DNA of 64,000 nt, from contig KZ111141.1 of the NCBI GenBank assembly GCA_002077045.2, forward strand, positions 361,001-425,000, written 5' to 3'. The translations under genes and the position numbers were made by a program. Below are positions 20,022 through 30,934 of the stretch, in pieces; the stretch's first letter is position 1, and the number at the start of each line of letters is the position of its first letter. A model generated the notes under the pieces. The model was not told the origin of the DNA. It worked only from the letters and a program-made list of their open reading frames with translations, and made no database searches. This DNA is from Rachicladosporium sp. CCFEE 5018. Its lineage: Eukaryota; Ascomycota; Dothideomycetes; Cladosporiales; Cladosporiaceae.

Positions 20022-21894
20022 ATGTTGGGAGGAAGTCGAGCAGTCAGCGCACTACGCCCAGCGTGGTGCGCCAGAACGCAATGGCGACCAATGTAAGTCC
20101 CCTTACGCCTCCCAATGGCCACTCGGCTCTGACCACGCGACCAGACGAACCCTCTCCATGACCTCCCGTCTCAATGCCTCGACCCCAATCCCCGACGATG
20201 CCAAAGACCTCAACAAAGTCTCCCGCGCCATCACCCAGCCAAAGTCCCAAGGCGCCTCGCAAGCCATGCTCTACGCCCTCGGCCTCGAGAAATCAGACAT
20301 GAACAAGGCACAGGTCGGCATAAGTAGCGTGTGGTACGGCGGGAACCCTTGCAACATGCACTTGCTGGAGCTGAACGACAAGATTAAGCAAGGCGTGGAC
20401 AAAGCTGGGCTACTGGGCATGCAATTCAATACCATAGGCGTGAGCGACGGGATCAGTATGGGCACGAAGGGGATGCGGTATTCGCTTCAGAGTCGAGACT
20501 TGATCGCAGACTCGATAGAGACTGTCATGGGTGGGCAGTGGTATGATGCGAATATCAGCATCCCCGGCTGCGACAAGAACATGCCTGGTGTGATCATGGC
20601 CATGGGCAGGGTGAACAGACCCAGCTTGATGGTCTACGGCGGCACGATCGCAGCCGGCTGCGGTCAGAAACCCAGGAATGCAAAACTGGATATCGTCTCG
20701 GCATTCCAAGCGTACGGCCAATTCATCTCGGGCGAGATCGATGAAGCCGAGCGCGAGGACGTGATCCGCCACGCCTGTCCAGGCAGAGGAGCCTGCGGAG
20801 GCATGTATACCGCCAACACTATGGCTAGCGTAATCGAAGTAATGGGTATGACGCTCCCCGGCTCGTCCTCAAATCCCGCAGACAGCAAGGCCAAACAGCT
20901 CGAATGCCTCGCAGCCGGCGCAGCGATCAAGAACCTCCTGAAAGAGGACATCCGACCCTCTGATATTCTCACGCGGCAAGCGTTCGAGAACGCCATGATC
21001 CTCGTGAACATCACAGGAGGCAGCACAAACGCTGTTCTCCACCTCATCGCCATCGCACATTCCGTCGGCGTGGAGCTAACGATAGACGACTTCCAGTCCG
21101 TCTCGGACCGCACGCCCTTCCTTGCAGACCTCAAGCCTTCAGGCAAGTACGTTATGGAGGACTTGTACGCCATAGGCGGCACACCTTCGCTCATCAAGTT
21201 CCTGCTGAAAGAAGGCGTCCTTGACGGCTCAGGCATCACCGTAACAGGCAAGACCCTCGCCCAGAACGTCGAGAACGCGCGGGATTTTCCGGCAGACCAG
21301 GACATCATCCACCCTTTCAGCAACCCCATAAAACCCACCGGCCACATCCAGATTCTCCGCGGATCGCTCGCACCAGGCGGCTCAGTGGGCAAGATCACCG
21401 GTAAAGAAGGCACGGTGTTCACGGGTAAGGCGAGATGTTTCGACGCCGAGGACCTATTCATCGAAGCTCTCGAAGCGGGCACGTTCAAGAAAGGCGAGAA
21501 GACTGTTGTCATTATCCGCTACGAGGGACCCAAGGGTGGGCCAGGGATGCCGGAGATGCTCAAACCCAGTTCAGCGATCATGGGCTATGGGCTCGGGGAC
21601 GATGTCGCGCTTATCACTGATGGGCGGTTTTCGGGTGGTAGTCACGGGTTTCTCATTGGCCATGTGACGCCTGAAGCTCAAGAAGGTGGCCCGATCGGGC
21701 TTGTGAGGGATGGTGATACGATCTGCATTGACAGCGAGAAGAGGGTCATTGATATCACGGATGCTAGTGAAGAGGAGCTGGCGAAGCGAAGGAAGGAGTT
21801 CGTGGCTCCGGCTTCGAAGTACGACAAAGGGACGCTGAGGAAGTATGCGAAGGTCGTGCAAAACGCTAGTCGGGGGTGTATTACTGATGCTTAA
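20022..21894 (+). CDS. ILV3: dihydroxy-acid dehydratase (copy 1, intact)
   Basis: Mitochondrial Fe-S enzyme that dehydrates 2,3-dihydroxy acids to the 2-keto acid precursors of valine, isoleucine and leucine. I start at 20022: exon 1 (20022-20092) and a 52-bp intron (20093-20144) give the N-terminus MLGGSRAVSALRPAWCARTQ, an Arg/Ala-rich matrix-targeting sequence. The second exon alone would start at 20158 without it. The [2Fe-2S] ligand cysteines are seen in GGNPCNMH, IPGCDKNMPG and CPGRGACGGMYTANTM. Further family blocks are ITGGSTNAVLHLIAIAH, KPTGHIQILRGSLAPGGSVG, YEGPKGGPGMPEML and LITDGRFSGGSHG. It is about 605 residues, normal for the family. Only this copy can be functional. Confidence 0.95.
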
Positions 21895-22091
21895 GGTGTG
21901 GCTGAACGGACTTTGAGCTTGCTGGACGTGTGTCTGTGGAGTGTACATATCTGGCGTTTAATAGGACGGAAAAGCGTGCGATGTCGCACGGGGTTTGGGA
22001 GATGGTCTATATTGTATGCATATAGCGGTTCTACAACGAGAGTGCGAAGACTCGCTCTGAGCCGACTCATCAGCCACGATACGGAGCTCGA

Positions 22092-22906
22092 TCACTTGCC
22101 TACAGCCTGATCTCGCTCTAATGCTGCCAGCGCACCACTGATCCGCGCCTCGTCAGTATGTCGCGGCACCTGCTTGATCACTCTCGCAGGGTTGCCGGCT
22201 ACGACTGTGTACTCGGGCACGTCCTGTACATAGCAGAGTCAGCAAAACCTGGCGAGCAAGTCTCGAGTCGAGCAGAGCAGAACGCACCTTCGTGACCACA
22301 CTCCCTGCTCCAACAGTGCTGCCTCGCCCAATGGTGATGCCGGGTAGTACGATGCAGCCGCCGCCTAGCCAGCAGTCCTCCCCAATGCGAATCTCGCCTC
22401 CCATCTCCGGTCCTGCCGTCCCATTCCGAACCTCCGGGTCCAAGGGGTGCGTGCCAGAGTACAAATGCACATTCGGCGCGAACAACGTGCGAGCGCCTAT
22501 GTAGATTGGGCAAGTATCGATCATGGTGCAGGAGGTGTTTATGTAGACGTTTGAGCCGAGGTGGATGTTGGTGCCGTAGTCGGCGTAAAAGGGGGCTTCG
22601 ACCCAGGGGTAGGAGGATAAGAGGGCTTCGTCCTCGGCTTCGGAAGTAGCGGGTGTTGGGAGGGGTGTTTTGTCGTTGGTAATCCTGACATGGGGCGTTG
22701 AGTGGGTGGACTTGATGGGAAGTGAGACGGTGGAAGGCGACTCACTCATTCCACATCTCGATCTGCTTTCTTCGGGCGGCGAAGGCCGTGTTGTTGAATA
22801 TGTGGCGGGCTTCGGCGCAGCGACGACGGGCGGCTACGAGTTCAGGCGTGAAGGCGTAGTACATCTCACCACGCAGTGCGCGGGCTGAGTTCTCTGAGGT
22901 GGACAT
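22092..22906 (-). CDS. maltose/galactoside-type O-acetyltransferase (copy 1)
   Basis: Acetyl-CoA-dependent sugar O-acetyltransferase of the LacA/Maa family; a cytosolic trimer by family precedent, with the natural acceptor unknown. Three exons: 22906-22746, 22684-22288 and 22223-22092, with GT-AG introns at 22745-22685 and 22287-22224. Splicing gives a protein of about 229 residues. The N-terminal MAC segment (RALRGEMYYAFTPELVAARR) precedes a left-handed beta helix of hexapeptide repeats: YADYGTNIHLGSNVYINTSC, MIDTCPIYIGARTLFAPNVH, IGEDCWLGGGCIVLPGITIG. The catalytic His lies in LYSGTHPLDPEVRN. The end is EYTVVAGNPARVIKQVPRHT. The start Met at 22906 lies in a bidirectional region with the NSRP1-like gene. 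Confidence 0.9.
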
Positions 22907-23270
22907 CTTGAGGAGCGTGAAGAGAGGACAAGGAACGAAGACGAAAAGTGGCTGACGACTATCGGACGGGAAGAGATAGAGCTGAGGGTAGGACCAACCT
23001 GTAGTAGCTGTGAGTATTGCTACACGACTCTGAGAGTGCACAGCGGACTGTTGCGTGGCCTGGACCGTGAGGCGCGGCGTTGGTTTTGGCGAATTCCGAG
23101 AGAATGCATTGGGATAGAAAGGTGAGGTCTCGCGGACTCAAGTTTGTCCGGCGCCGTGAGGGCAGGCTTTCACGAGGTGCGATCGCGCATGAAGTTGTTC
23201 ACCATGGACTGACGCGAGATATCCCACCAATTAATGTGGTTGGTGTGAGCGTCAAGCTCAATGCAGCAAG
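22907..23270. promoter_or_regulatory. bidirectional upstream region, acetyltransferase / NSRP1-like (copy 1)
   Basis: 364 bp between two divergent start codons. It is almost unchanged in copy 2 (50520-50883), much better kept than most intergenic DNA of the block, which fits either function or recent gene conversion. Confidence 0.5.
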
Positions 23271-24467
23271 ATGAACAGCTCTGTCAAGTACGGCCTGACC
23301 GTAGCGTCGAAGAAAGCAGCGCCAGTGAGGAAGACGATACTGGACGATGAGGATGAAAATGAGTTCGAGGACATCAAGGCTCAGGACGAGTATGTCGAGG
23401 AACTGGACACATTCAGCTTGAAGAACGCGCCCAGCAGGAAGCCAGCGAATGTACCACCTAGAGGCAAACCTACTGCCGCACCACCAAAGCGCACATTGAA
23501 AAAGCTTGACGACGATATCGACGAGACAGCCCGCCAAGATGCCTCCACAATGGCCGCAAACAAAGCCCGCATCAAAAAAGCCGAAGCAGTCGACGCGGCA
23601 ATCTTCGACTACGACGCCTTCCACGACGCCAAAGCCTCCGTAGTCGAAGCCAAGAAAGAAGCCGCCAAGCAAGATGCCATAGATCGTAAGCCAAAGTATA
23701 TCAATAACCTGCTCGACGCCGCTGCACGCCGAAAGCAAGACCAGCAGATCGCGAAGGAGAAGCTGCTCCAGCGCGAGCGCGAGAACGAGGGCGACGAGTT
23801 CGCTGACAAGGAGAAGTTCGTCACGGGCGCTTATAAGCTGCAACAGGAGGAGACGAGAACTTTGGAGGAAGAGGAGAAGCGGAAGGGTGAGGCTGAGGAA
23901 ACGAGGAAGAGGAAGATGGGTGGTGGGATGCAGGGCTTTCATCGGAATCTGCTGGATCAGACTGAGAGGCTGAGACAGCAGGAGGTGGAGGCTGCGGAGA
24001 GGGTTGAGAAGGAAGGAGGGGTGAAGCTGTCGGCTGCTGCGGAGGAGAAGAGAAGGACTGATGCGGAGGTTGCGGCGGAATTGAAGGCGAAAGGTGTGAA
24101 TGTGCATTTGAACGAGGATGGGCAGATTACGGACAAGCGGGAGTTGTTGACGGCTGGGCTGAATGTTGCGCCGGCGGGCAAGACGAATGGCGGTGGTGGA
24201 TCGGAGCATTTACGATCTGATCGGAAGGCGGCGCAGTCGGCTTTCCAACGTAAAGATCACACAAGTCAGCAGGCGCAACGCGAGCGACAGACGAAGATGA
24301 TGGAGGAGCAGCTGGAGGCATCACTCAAGCGAAAGCGCGAGGAAGACGAAGAACAGCGAGCGAAGGAAGAGCGAGAGGCGAAGAGCAAAAAGACCGAGAC
24401 TGAAGTCAGTGATGCGAAGGCGAGGTATCTGGCTCGAAAAGCAGCAAAGGCAAAGGAGAGTGGCTGA
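23271..24467 (+). CDS. NSRP1/CCDC55-like nuclear speckle splicing regulator (copy 1)
   Basis: Fungal homologue of nuclear speckle splicing regulatory protein 1 (DUF2040), a coiled-coil protein linked to pre-mRNA splicing in animals; the role in fungi is inferred. Single exon, 398 residues, start MNSSVKYGLTVASKK. The conserved N-terminal block has DPDAxIFDYDAFHD-like sequence (here EAVDAAIFDYDAFHDAKA) and RKPKYINNLLDAAARRK, followed by KEKLLQRERENEGDEFADK and a long Glu/Lys/Arg coiled coil with an Ala/Lys-rich end. No signal peptide or membrane segment. Copy 2 is intact and differs by a few residues, mostly near the C-terminus. Confidence 0.85.
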   Translation: MNSSVKYGLTVASKKAAPVRKTILDDEDENEFEDIKAQDEYVEELDTFSLKNAPSRKPANVPPRGKPTAAPPKRTLKKLDDDIDETARQDASTMAANKARIKKAEAVDAAIFDYDAFHDAKASVVEAKKEAAKQDAIDRKPKYINNLLDAAARRKQDQQIAKEKLLQRERENEGDEFADKEKFVTGAYKLQQEETRTLEEEEKRKGEAEETRKRKMGGGMQGFHRNLLDQTERLRQQEVEAAERVEKEGGVKLSAAAEEKRRTDAEVAAELKAKGVNVHLNEDGQITDKRELLTAGLNVAPAGKTNGGGGSEHLRSDRKAAQSAFQRKDHTSQQAQRERQTKMMEEQLEASLKRKREEDEEQRAKEEREAKSKKTETEVSDAKARYLARKAAKAKESG

Positions 24468-26030
24468 AGCTCTCTTTCGGACCTTTGTCGACTCTCATAT
24501 ACCCGCCAGCGACCCGTCGCGCCAGCTCTGGTCTCGTCATCAATCTCGATCAGATGCAAGCCTGACAGGTGCTTCATGGCGCTGATCCTTCAAGTGAGTC
24601 CGTTCCATATCCCCAGCACAGCACCACGAAGGGCAGACTTTCAGGACGGCAAAGTAGGCTATTACTCCAATGCCTGCTTTGTATCAATTACAACGCCCGA
24701 GATCGAAGGCGTGCATCCCGAGTCGACTTTATCGGGTTCATCTTGTGGTATTAAGTTGCGGTGTATCGTGTGTGCTGACATATCTTCAGATCCGGTGACA
24801 GAGCCAGAGCAATTGGCATGCGCTGTCCAGCTAGCGATAAACCCATATCGATGACGGCAGGAGCACATTTCGATGGCGCAAAGATACATTCGGACCCGGC
24901 ATTGCACAATTCCATTCAGCTGCGGATTTGACAGCGCGGTTCAATTGTAGGAGGCTGAATGAGGTTCCAGCTCCCCTGCATGCCCGCCTCTTCGGAAGCC
25001 AAATCCACGAGATATCCTTCTGACACAAGGGCCACATCACACCATTGCTGCGGCGACACGCGGTATCTTGTCTTCATAATAGTGCACGTTGGTCAACCAC
25101 ATGTTATATGACACAGGCAAATATAGTGAAGCGAGCAACCTACGAACCCGGCTTTTACTCCGCATTGGTGCTACACGACTGCTATTGAGCACAGCGTCAA
25201 ACAACGCAGCATTCAGCTACCTCGTGCGAGAAACGTGCCTTGCATGAGCTTCCAGTACTTCCCGGCCCTGCAGGCTGGTAAAGCTAGTACCTGCATAAGC
25301 ATAAGCGTTGAAAGAGTTAGACGATACGAGAGACATTGCGGGAACGGAAGAACGCGATGATCGAAGCGACCGATTGAGAGCTCGCCCGTTTGAACGACTA
25401 GACGCGACGGCACGGACGGAATATTCGCTGATGGAATCTGACATCGATGTTCCGCAGTCGCTGCAAAGCGAAAATGACTTTGCGACACAGCACACGTCGT
25501 GGCACGTGAATGCCGTCTAATTCGACATCTGCACCAATTCAAGGCGACTGTCCATTCTGCTGTAGTGCATAGCACTGCACAATGGCTCAATAGTTGCCAT
25601 GCCATTATGCGAGCATCGCCGACCGAACATGCACAGCTTCTCGACTACAGCTCCGATTGGCCGACAGCCACCAACTTACGTCAGAATAGATCACTACACA
25701 TCTCACCACACATGTGCAAATCCACCATGCAGAGCTACTGCATGCTCCAGTCAGCACGATGCGAACGTGCCGGCGGTCCTGCATTGGACTGCTGGGAATG
25801 GTCTGGGATGAGCTCGCTCGAGCATCAGGTACAGCTGCGTATGTACTACATGCGTTCGTATTCCCAACCTCGCTGTCACGATGGAGATGGGTACAAGTAG
25901 GTAGCTCGTCGAGTCTTACGTTCATGCTGTTACCTCTTTCGATAAGTCTTTCACACTCGTTACCGGCCATCCGGTGTGCATTCCATTCGCTTCGCCATCT
26001 CTGCGCTCGTTCGCTCCCGTCTTTCTCACT
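24468..26030. other. long near-identical non-coding region, copy 1
   Basis: 1.56 kb between the NSRP1-like gene and the Thr/Ser-rich gene. From about 24600 to 25910 it matches copy 2 (52213-53515) with only about one to two differences per 100 bases, better than many coding parts of the block. Open frames of 60-130 codons exist on both strands, but the few differences change residues or break frames, so I do not call a protein. It probably contains the promoter and long leader of the gene at 26031. Confidence 0.55.
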
Positions 26031-28087
26031 ATGTCTCCTTCTTTCCCTCTACTGTTCGCTGCACTGTACGCCAGCCATGTCGCCGCAACGCCCTGGAACA
26101 TCCTCAACCGCATCAAACGCGGTGACGCAGAGACCAAGACTTGGGGAGCCTCTGGCCAGCCCTCTGCCTACAGCCAAGGTGGCTCCTGGTCCAGCTCAAG
26201 CTCAGCCCAAGCCTACACACCCACCACATCATCCACTCCAATTGCATACACTAGCAGCTGGAGCAGCTCCTCGTCTTCCTCTACCTGGGCTACTCCGACT
26301 CCATACACCAGCAGCTGGAGCCTCTCATCATCTACCTCGACTTGGACCACTCCAACCGTGACGTACACGGCGCCGGCAGAAACGGCTACCTGGACTGCGC
26401 CTGAGCATAGCTATACGTATACGGAGACTGCGTGGCATACGGTCTCGACTTGCCCGCCGGTTCCGCCAACGACGGTGTATGTCACGAAGAACTGGAACGT
26501 TACTACGACTGAGGAGGAAGTGAGCACTAAGACGGCGACGGAGGTGGTGTATTCGACGAAGACTAACGAGGAGACTGTTACTGTGAGCAGTGTTGTTACT
26601 GCGCCTGGTGAGTACTGGTGGAACTGAGCGAGCCCACAGCCCCGTGGTGGCTCGATGCTATTGATGAGTGGAGGGTCGATGGCTGATTTGACCAGGTACT
26701 ACCAGCACGGAGTACAAGACCTCGACGGAATGTGTTACTGTTACGCAAGTTTCGACTGCACCGGGTAAGACATTATCGCCATTGAAAAAGGTCATTGGAA
26801 TGGGATACTGACTCGAATTAGGTACGACGACTACGTCTTACTCTACTGAGACGCTTCCAGCGCAGACTGTTGTCGAGGTATGTTTAATGGTGCTACCCTT
26901 CCCACTTATTTGTGTGCTGACCCGTGATTGTGCAGACATCGACCCTTCCTGGTATGTCTTCCAATGGTCTACAGGCTGCAGTACTCTCTGCACGTGCCTT
27001 ACTCACTGACACGTTCTAGCCGCGACCCATACAGCCACGCAGTACGTGACTTTGCCATACACGATTACTACCACATCTACCGCCGCTCCATGGACATATA
27101 CTAGCACGACCGTCAGCGTGCCGCCGCCTAGCACGATCACCCAAATATCAACGGCGCCGGCGAGCACGGTGTACGAGCAGACTACGATCACGGAGGAGCT
27201 TACGACTACCATCGTTTCAACGCTTGCGCCTTGGACGGCCACTGCGTATTCGACTTTGCCTGGTAAGTTGAGCGAGTCTTGTGTCGAAAGCACCGGCTGA
27301 CATGCGGGACAGGATCTACCATTACAAGCACCTCTACATTACCGGCTGGTCCACCGCAGACTATCGTGCTGACCATGACCGTGCCCGCTTCGACGTGGTA
27401 TCACTCAACGACTATCACGGATGAGCTCACTGTCACGTCGACGTCTACTGTGGTATGCAATGCCCTTGCTTGTCCAGGACTATGTGAAGGCAAATATGTG
27501 ACGGTACTGATCCTCATCACAGGCACCCAGCACTGTCTACACAACCGAGACATATTGCGAGACTAACTACGCAACCATCACGAAGACGCAGGCCCCAAGT
27601 ACGGTCTACAACACGGAGTACGCGACTGTCACGACTCCTGTCACGGTCTATACTACCGCATACGAGGCTCCGACTACGGAATACAGTACGGCATATGCTA
27701 CAGTCACGACCCCGGTCACGATCTGTACGACCGTCTATGAGGCGCCGAGCACCGTGACCTCTTCGCAAACCATCACTGTGAGCTCGGCGTACACCGTCAG
27801 CGTCGTACAAACCCAGACACAAGAAATCCCCGTGACACAGGTCAGTAGCTCAAGGATGAGTTCTCGACGAGGGACCGAAGGGCTGACACACGAAATAGAC
27901 AAATACAGTCTACGAGGTCTCGACCGCGATCGAAGAGCTCACTTCAACGGTCTCACAGGCGCCAATCACAGTGTATCGGACGAGCTATGCCACTAGTACA
28001 GAGTATGCCACTGCGCCTGGCCAGACTGAGTATGCTACTGCAACGATCGTCGTACCCGTCTGTCCAGTCCAGCCAACTTGGGTGAGC
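26031..28087 (+). CDS. Thr/Ser-rich secreted repeat protein (copy 1, cut by gap)
   Basis: Cell-wall or mucin-like secreted protein. The start Met at 26031 opens a signal peptide (MSPSFPLLFAALYASHVAA), followed by a Lys-Arg site that a Kex2-type protease could cut (NRIKRG). Eight exons are inferred before the gap: 26031-26607, 26696-26764, 26822-26877, 26936-26951 (16 nt), 27020-27262, 27313-27452, 27523-27840 and 27899-28087. The mature part is built from degenerate repeats rich in TVTYTAP, STVYETxYxT and TIVSTLAPW motifs. Many Thr/Ser suggest dense O-glycosylation. The C-terminus is lost in gap 2; copy 2 at 53645 is complete. The open frame that appears to run through the N's into helicase sequence is an artefact. 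Confidence 0.75.
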
Positions 28088-28187
28088 NNNNNNNNNNNNN
28101 NNNNNNNNNNNNNNNNNNNNNNNNNNNNNNNNNNNNNNNNNNNNNNNNNNNNNNNNNNNNNNNNNNNNNNNNNNNNNNNNNNNNNNN
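28088..28187. other. assembly gap 2 (100 N)
   Basis: 100 N placed within the Thr/Ser-rich gene on the left and inside a SNF2 helicase gene on the right. The two sides do not belong to one gene, and copy 2 shows a different continuation (55685 onward), so the physical join of these contigs is not supported by gene content. Confidence 0.9.
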
Positions 28188-30320
28188 TTGATGAGTACAA
28201 CGCACCCGACTCGCCACTGTTCGCGTTCTTGCTTTCTACCAGAGCTGGCGGTGTTGGTATCAACTTGGCTTCGGCTGATACTGTGATTATCATGGATCCG
28301 GACTTCAACCCGCATCAGGACATCCAAGCTCTGAGTCGTGCACACCGTATCGGTCAGACGAAGAAGGTGCTCTGCTTTCAGCTTGTCACTCGCGCATCGG
28401 CGGAAGAGAAGATCATGCAGATTGGCCGCAAGAAGCTCGCACTCGACCACGTGCTGATCCAGGAGATGGACGCCGACGAAGCAGCTGATAATGACCTTGC
28501 TACCATTCTGCGCCACGGAGCGAACGAGCTTTTCAACGATGACGGCGATCAAGACATCAACTACGATCCTGCTGGTATCGAGCGTCTACTCGACCGTAGC
28601 GGTACAGAGGAAGCCAGCGGCGACAAGAGCGCCGAGACATCCTTCAGCCACGCCAGAGTCTGGGCCAACGACTCTGGCAGTCTACAGACGACCGCGATGG
28701 TAGAGATCGAGGAAGAGGCTCCTGACCCAGGCGTCTGGGCCAACATCCTCAAAGAGCGCGAGCGCATCGCAGCCGAAGAAGCAGCCGCTAAAGCTGAAGC
28801 TTTCGGTCGCGGTCGCCGCGCTCGTGGAGCTGTGGACTACGCCGGTGATAAGATCGAAGGCGTTGAGGGACTGGAGATCACACCACTGAAGAAGCGCGGC
28901 AGACGCGCCGACAAACCGGACGACGAAAGTGATACTGATTTCCAGGCTGATAGTGCGAATGAGAGCGGTGACGAAGGTAACGATCCCGCAGACGACATGC
29001 GCATGCTTGAGCTTGCTCTTGATCTTGATGGACTGGAAGCGAGGGGTGATGCTAATAAGACTGTTACAGGTGCGAAAGCCAACAAACCGGGTAAGAAAAT
29101 TACGTCTCCTTCTTCTTCGAAAGCATCTACACCTGCAAAGACTCCTGCAAAGCCGACGCCGATCAGGAAAGGTATCAAGCTTGTTGCTGCATCCAAATCA
29201 ATTGGATTCGGGCGCAAAGCTGGCGGTACTGGATTGGTGATCAAACAGAAGTCAACCACGCCAAAGGCTGCTGCTGGGAAAATTACCTCTACCCTAAGCA
29301 AGCAGCCTGCGAAGGCTGGGAAAGGCATGAAGCAGACCGAGACGACTTCTGCCACCAAAGTTACCAAAGCCAAAGCAACCCCGAAGGCCAAGGCAGAGAA
29401 GGCTAAGAGGCCCACTGCGAAGGCCAAGGGCAAGGCATCCGCTGCTACGGACCAGGCTCTCGCTTCTACCGCCATAGCAGAGACTGGCCCTGTAGTCGTG
29501 GACCTCACGATGTCGACGGCTTCGGAGGAGTCCAACACTTCTGCATCGTCGCTCACAAGCCTTTCGACCACAAGCGAGGCATCTCCCTCAGTTCCCTCCA
29601 CACCTATTGGAGTCAGCATGAACATAGACAACAGCGTCAACATCGACCTCGCAACCGGGCTCCCCACTCCCTCAAAGCACCCCAGCTTACCCGCTCCCTT
29701 ACAGAACCCTCTCACACCGCCTTCCGCCGCGCCGTCTTGCCCGCACAGCAAAATGGCACAATGGATCACAACCTCGCCAGAGCCAACTCCATCTCCGAGT
29801 CCTACGTCCTGACAGACGACCTCATCGCCTGCATGGCTTGTCGCACGGAACACCGCGTCGGGCGTTGTCCCCTCAAACTCGCCGGAGTCGAGTACTGCAA
29901 TCTCTGCGGCATCGCGCACTTCGGGCAAGGGCGGATTTGCCCGCATATCGGGTCTGAAACACAGGCACGTTATCTTGAACAAACACTCTCGGCACTCTCG
30001 ATACGAGAGACTGACTTTGAATACAGGTCCGCGCCATGCTCGACGCCCTCAAACACTCCAACGAACCCGAACATCTCGTCCGCGAAGCCACGAAGTATCT
30101 CAAGTCGCTGAAGGGCAATCTGGTGCAGTTGAAAAAGCAGAAGGCGGCTAGGGAGTATGCTGCTCGTGGGGAGGCTGCTGCTGCGGCGGCGGCTTTCGGG
30201 CGTGGAAATGGTTATGATGGGATGAATGGGAATGGTGGAATGAACGGGGGTGGGGTGATGGGAGGGTATAGGGCGCCGCCGCAGCAGGTGGTGCAGGGGG
30301 GTTGGACGAGACAGTGGTAA
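28188..30320 (+). CDS. CHD3/Mit1-type SNF2 chromatin remodeller, 5' part missing in gap
   Basis: ATP-dependent nucleosome remodeller, nuclear. The visible part starts in the helicase C-terminal lobe: LLSTRAGGVGINLASADTVI and NPHQDIQALSRAHRIGQ are motifs V and VI. A long charged, Lys/Ala/Thr-rich linker follows, then a zinc-binding tail ACMACRTEHRVGRCPLKLAG and YCNLCGIAHFGQGRICPHI. From memory the tail is shared with fungal Mi-2/Mit1-like proteins. The final block VRAMLDALKHSNEPEHLVRE is joined by a 62-bp intron (29965-30026) that begins GC. Between about 29600 and 29740 the coding frame changes, since the first frame stops at 29810 while the zinc tail is in another. I could not define a clean GT-AG intron there, so an intron or an indel must be assumed. 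Confidence 0.75.
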
Positions 30321-30934
30321 CGCGGGTAGCAAAGCTGCCGATACTGGCTGCAGTGGGAAGTTGGACATGCATTTCTGTAGCGTTTGTCCAGATACCCAGC
30401 ACGCACCACAAGCGATGATGGAAACTTACGCACTCACGCGGTGCTCACGCAGCTTGGCACCCATTGCGCATCACGTGTAGCGCACGGTCTTCGATCTCCA
30501 GTCTCGGGTCCCTCACTCGAGGGAGTGGTGCATGGCGATTCGCGCCTCCTCTCTTTTGAATGTTGCAGAAGATCATGCTGCCATGGTTCTGATCGCGAAT
30601 GTCGTATTGCGTCCACTGCGTCGGTGGGGGAGTATCTGCGAGTGTTCCTCTCGAGGATGCTTCAGTAGGACCACCCACTCTCACCGTGCAGTCTATGTAT
30701 GCCTAGCAGGAGGAGCTCCAGTCGTTCAGACGTCGGGTTTCTGGAGGGGCAGAGGAGCGAGAAGAACACGAGACGTATCGAGGTAAATCCATTACTCAGA
30801 TTAGAGCTGCCACATTCTGCATTAATCTCTTCATAGATCAAGGGTATATGATGTCCACTCTCGTTCCAGTCCATGCTACCTCAATCACTCTCCCAATCAT
30901 CCTCCCCTGTGCTCCGCTCCACCCGCCGAGTCCA
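30321..30934. other. intergenic, convergent 3' ends
   Basis: About 610 bp between the 3' ends of the remodeller (+) and the low-complexity gene (-). No gene, RNA or repeat was recognised. Confidence 0.5.

Larger units (their letters stand above)
7117..28087. repeat. duplicated syntenic block, copy 1
   Basis: This stretch matches 38119-55684 gene for gene, in the same order and orientation: ITC1 5' end, small gene, HEM15, KU70, CAP10, 2EXR gene(s), ILV3, acetyltransferase, NSRP1-like and the Thr/Ser-rich gene. The offset is 31002 at the left end, about 30990 at HEM15-CAP10 and about 27613-27615 after ILV3, which shows a net loss of about 3.4 kb from copy 2 between the 2EXR genes and ILV3. Exons are mostly highly similar and some intergenic regions are strongly diverged. 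The right end is set by gap 2, the left end by the point where homology starts inside ITC1. Confidence 0.95.

Noticed and set aside
20664..21512. Minus-strand 282-codon open frame (and its twin at 48501-49130)
   Set aside because: Antisense of ILV3 coding sequence, which is long and well conserved.
23199..24209. Minus-strand 336-codon open frame (and its twin at 50845-51822)
   Set aside because: Antisense of the NSRP1-like coiled coil; low-complexity Leu/Arg composition and no family match.
25308..25520. 70-codon frame shared by both copies (52921-53133)
   Set aside because: It starts with TTG, and the differences between the copies mostly change residues, which fits non-coding DNA that is merely similar overall.
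27971..29812. A long open frame that joins Thr-rich sequence to a SNF2 helicase across the N gap
   Set aside because: The gap is a 100-N placeholder. Copy 2 shows the Thr-rich gene continuing differently, so this fusion is an artefact.
28837..29982. Minus-strand 381-codon open frame
   Set aside because: Antisense of the remodeller linker; no motif.
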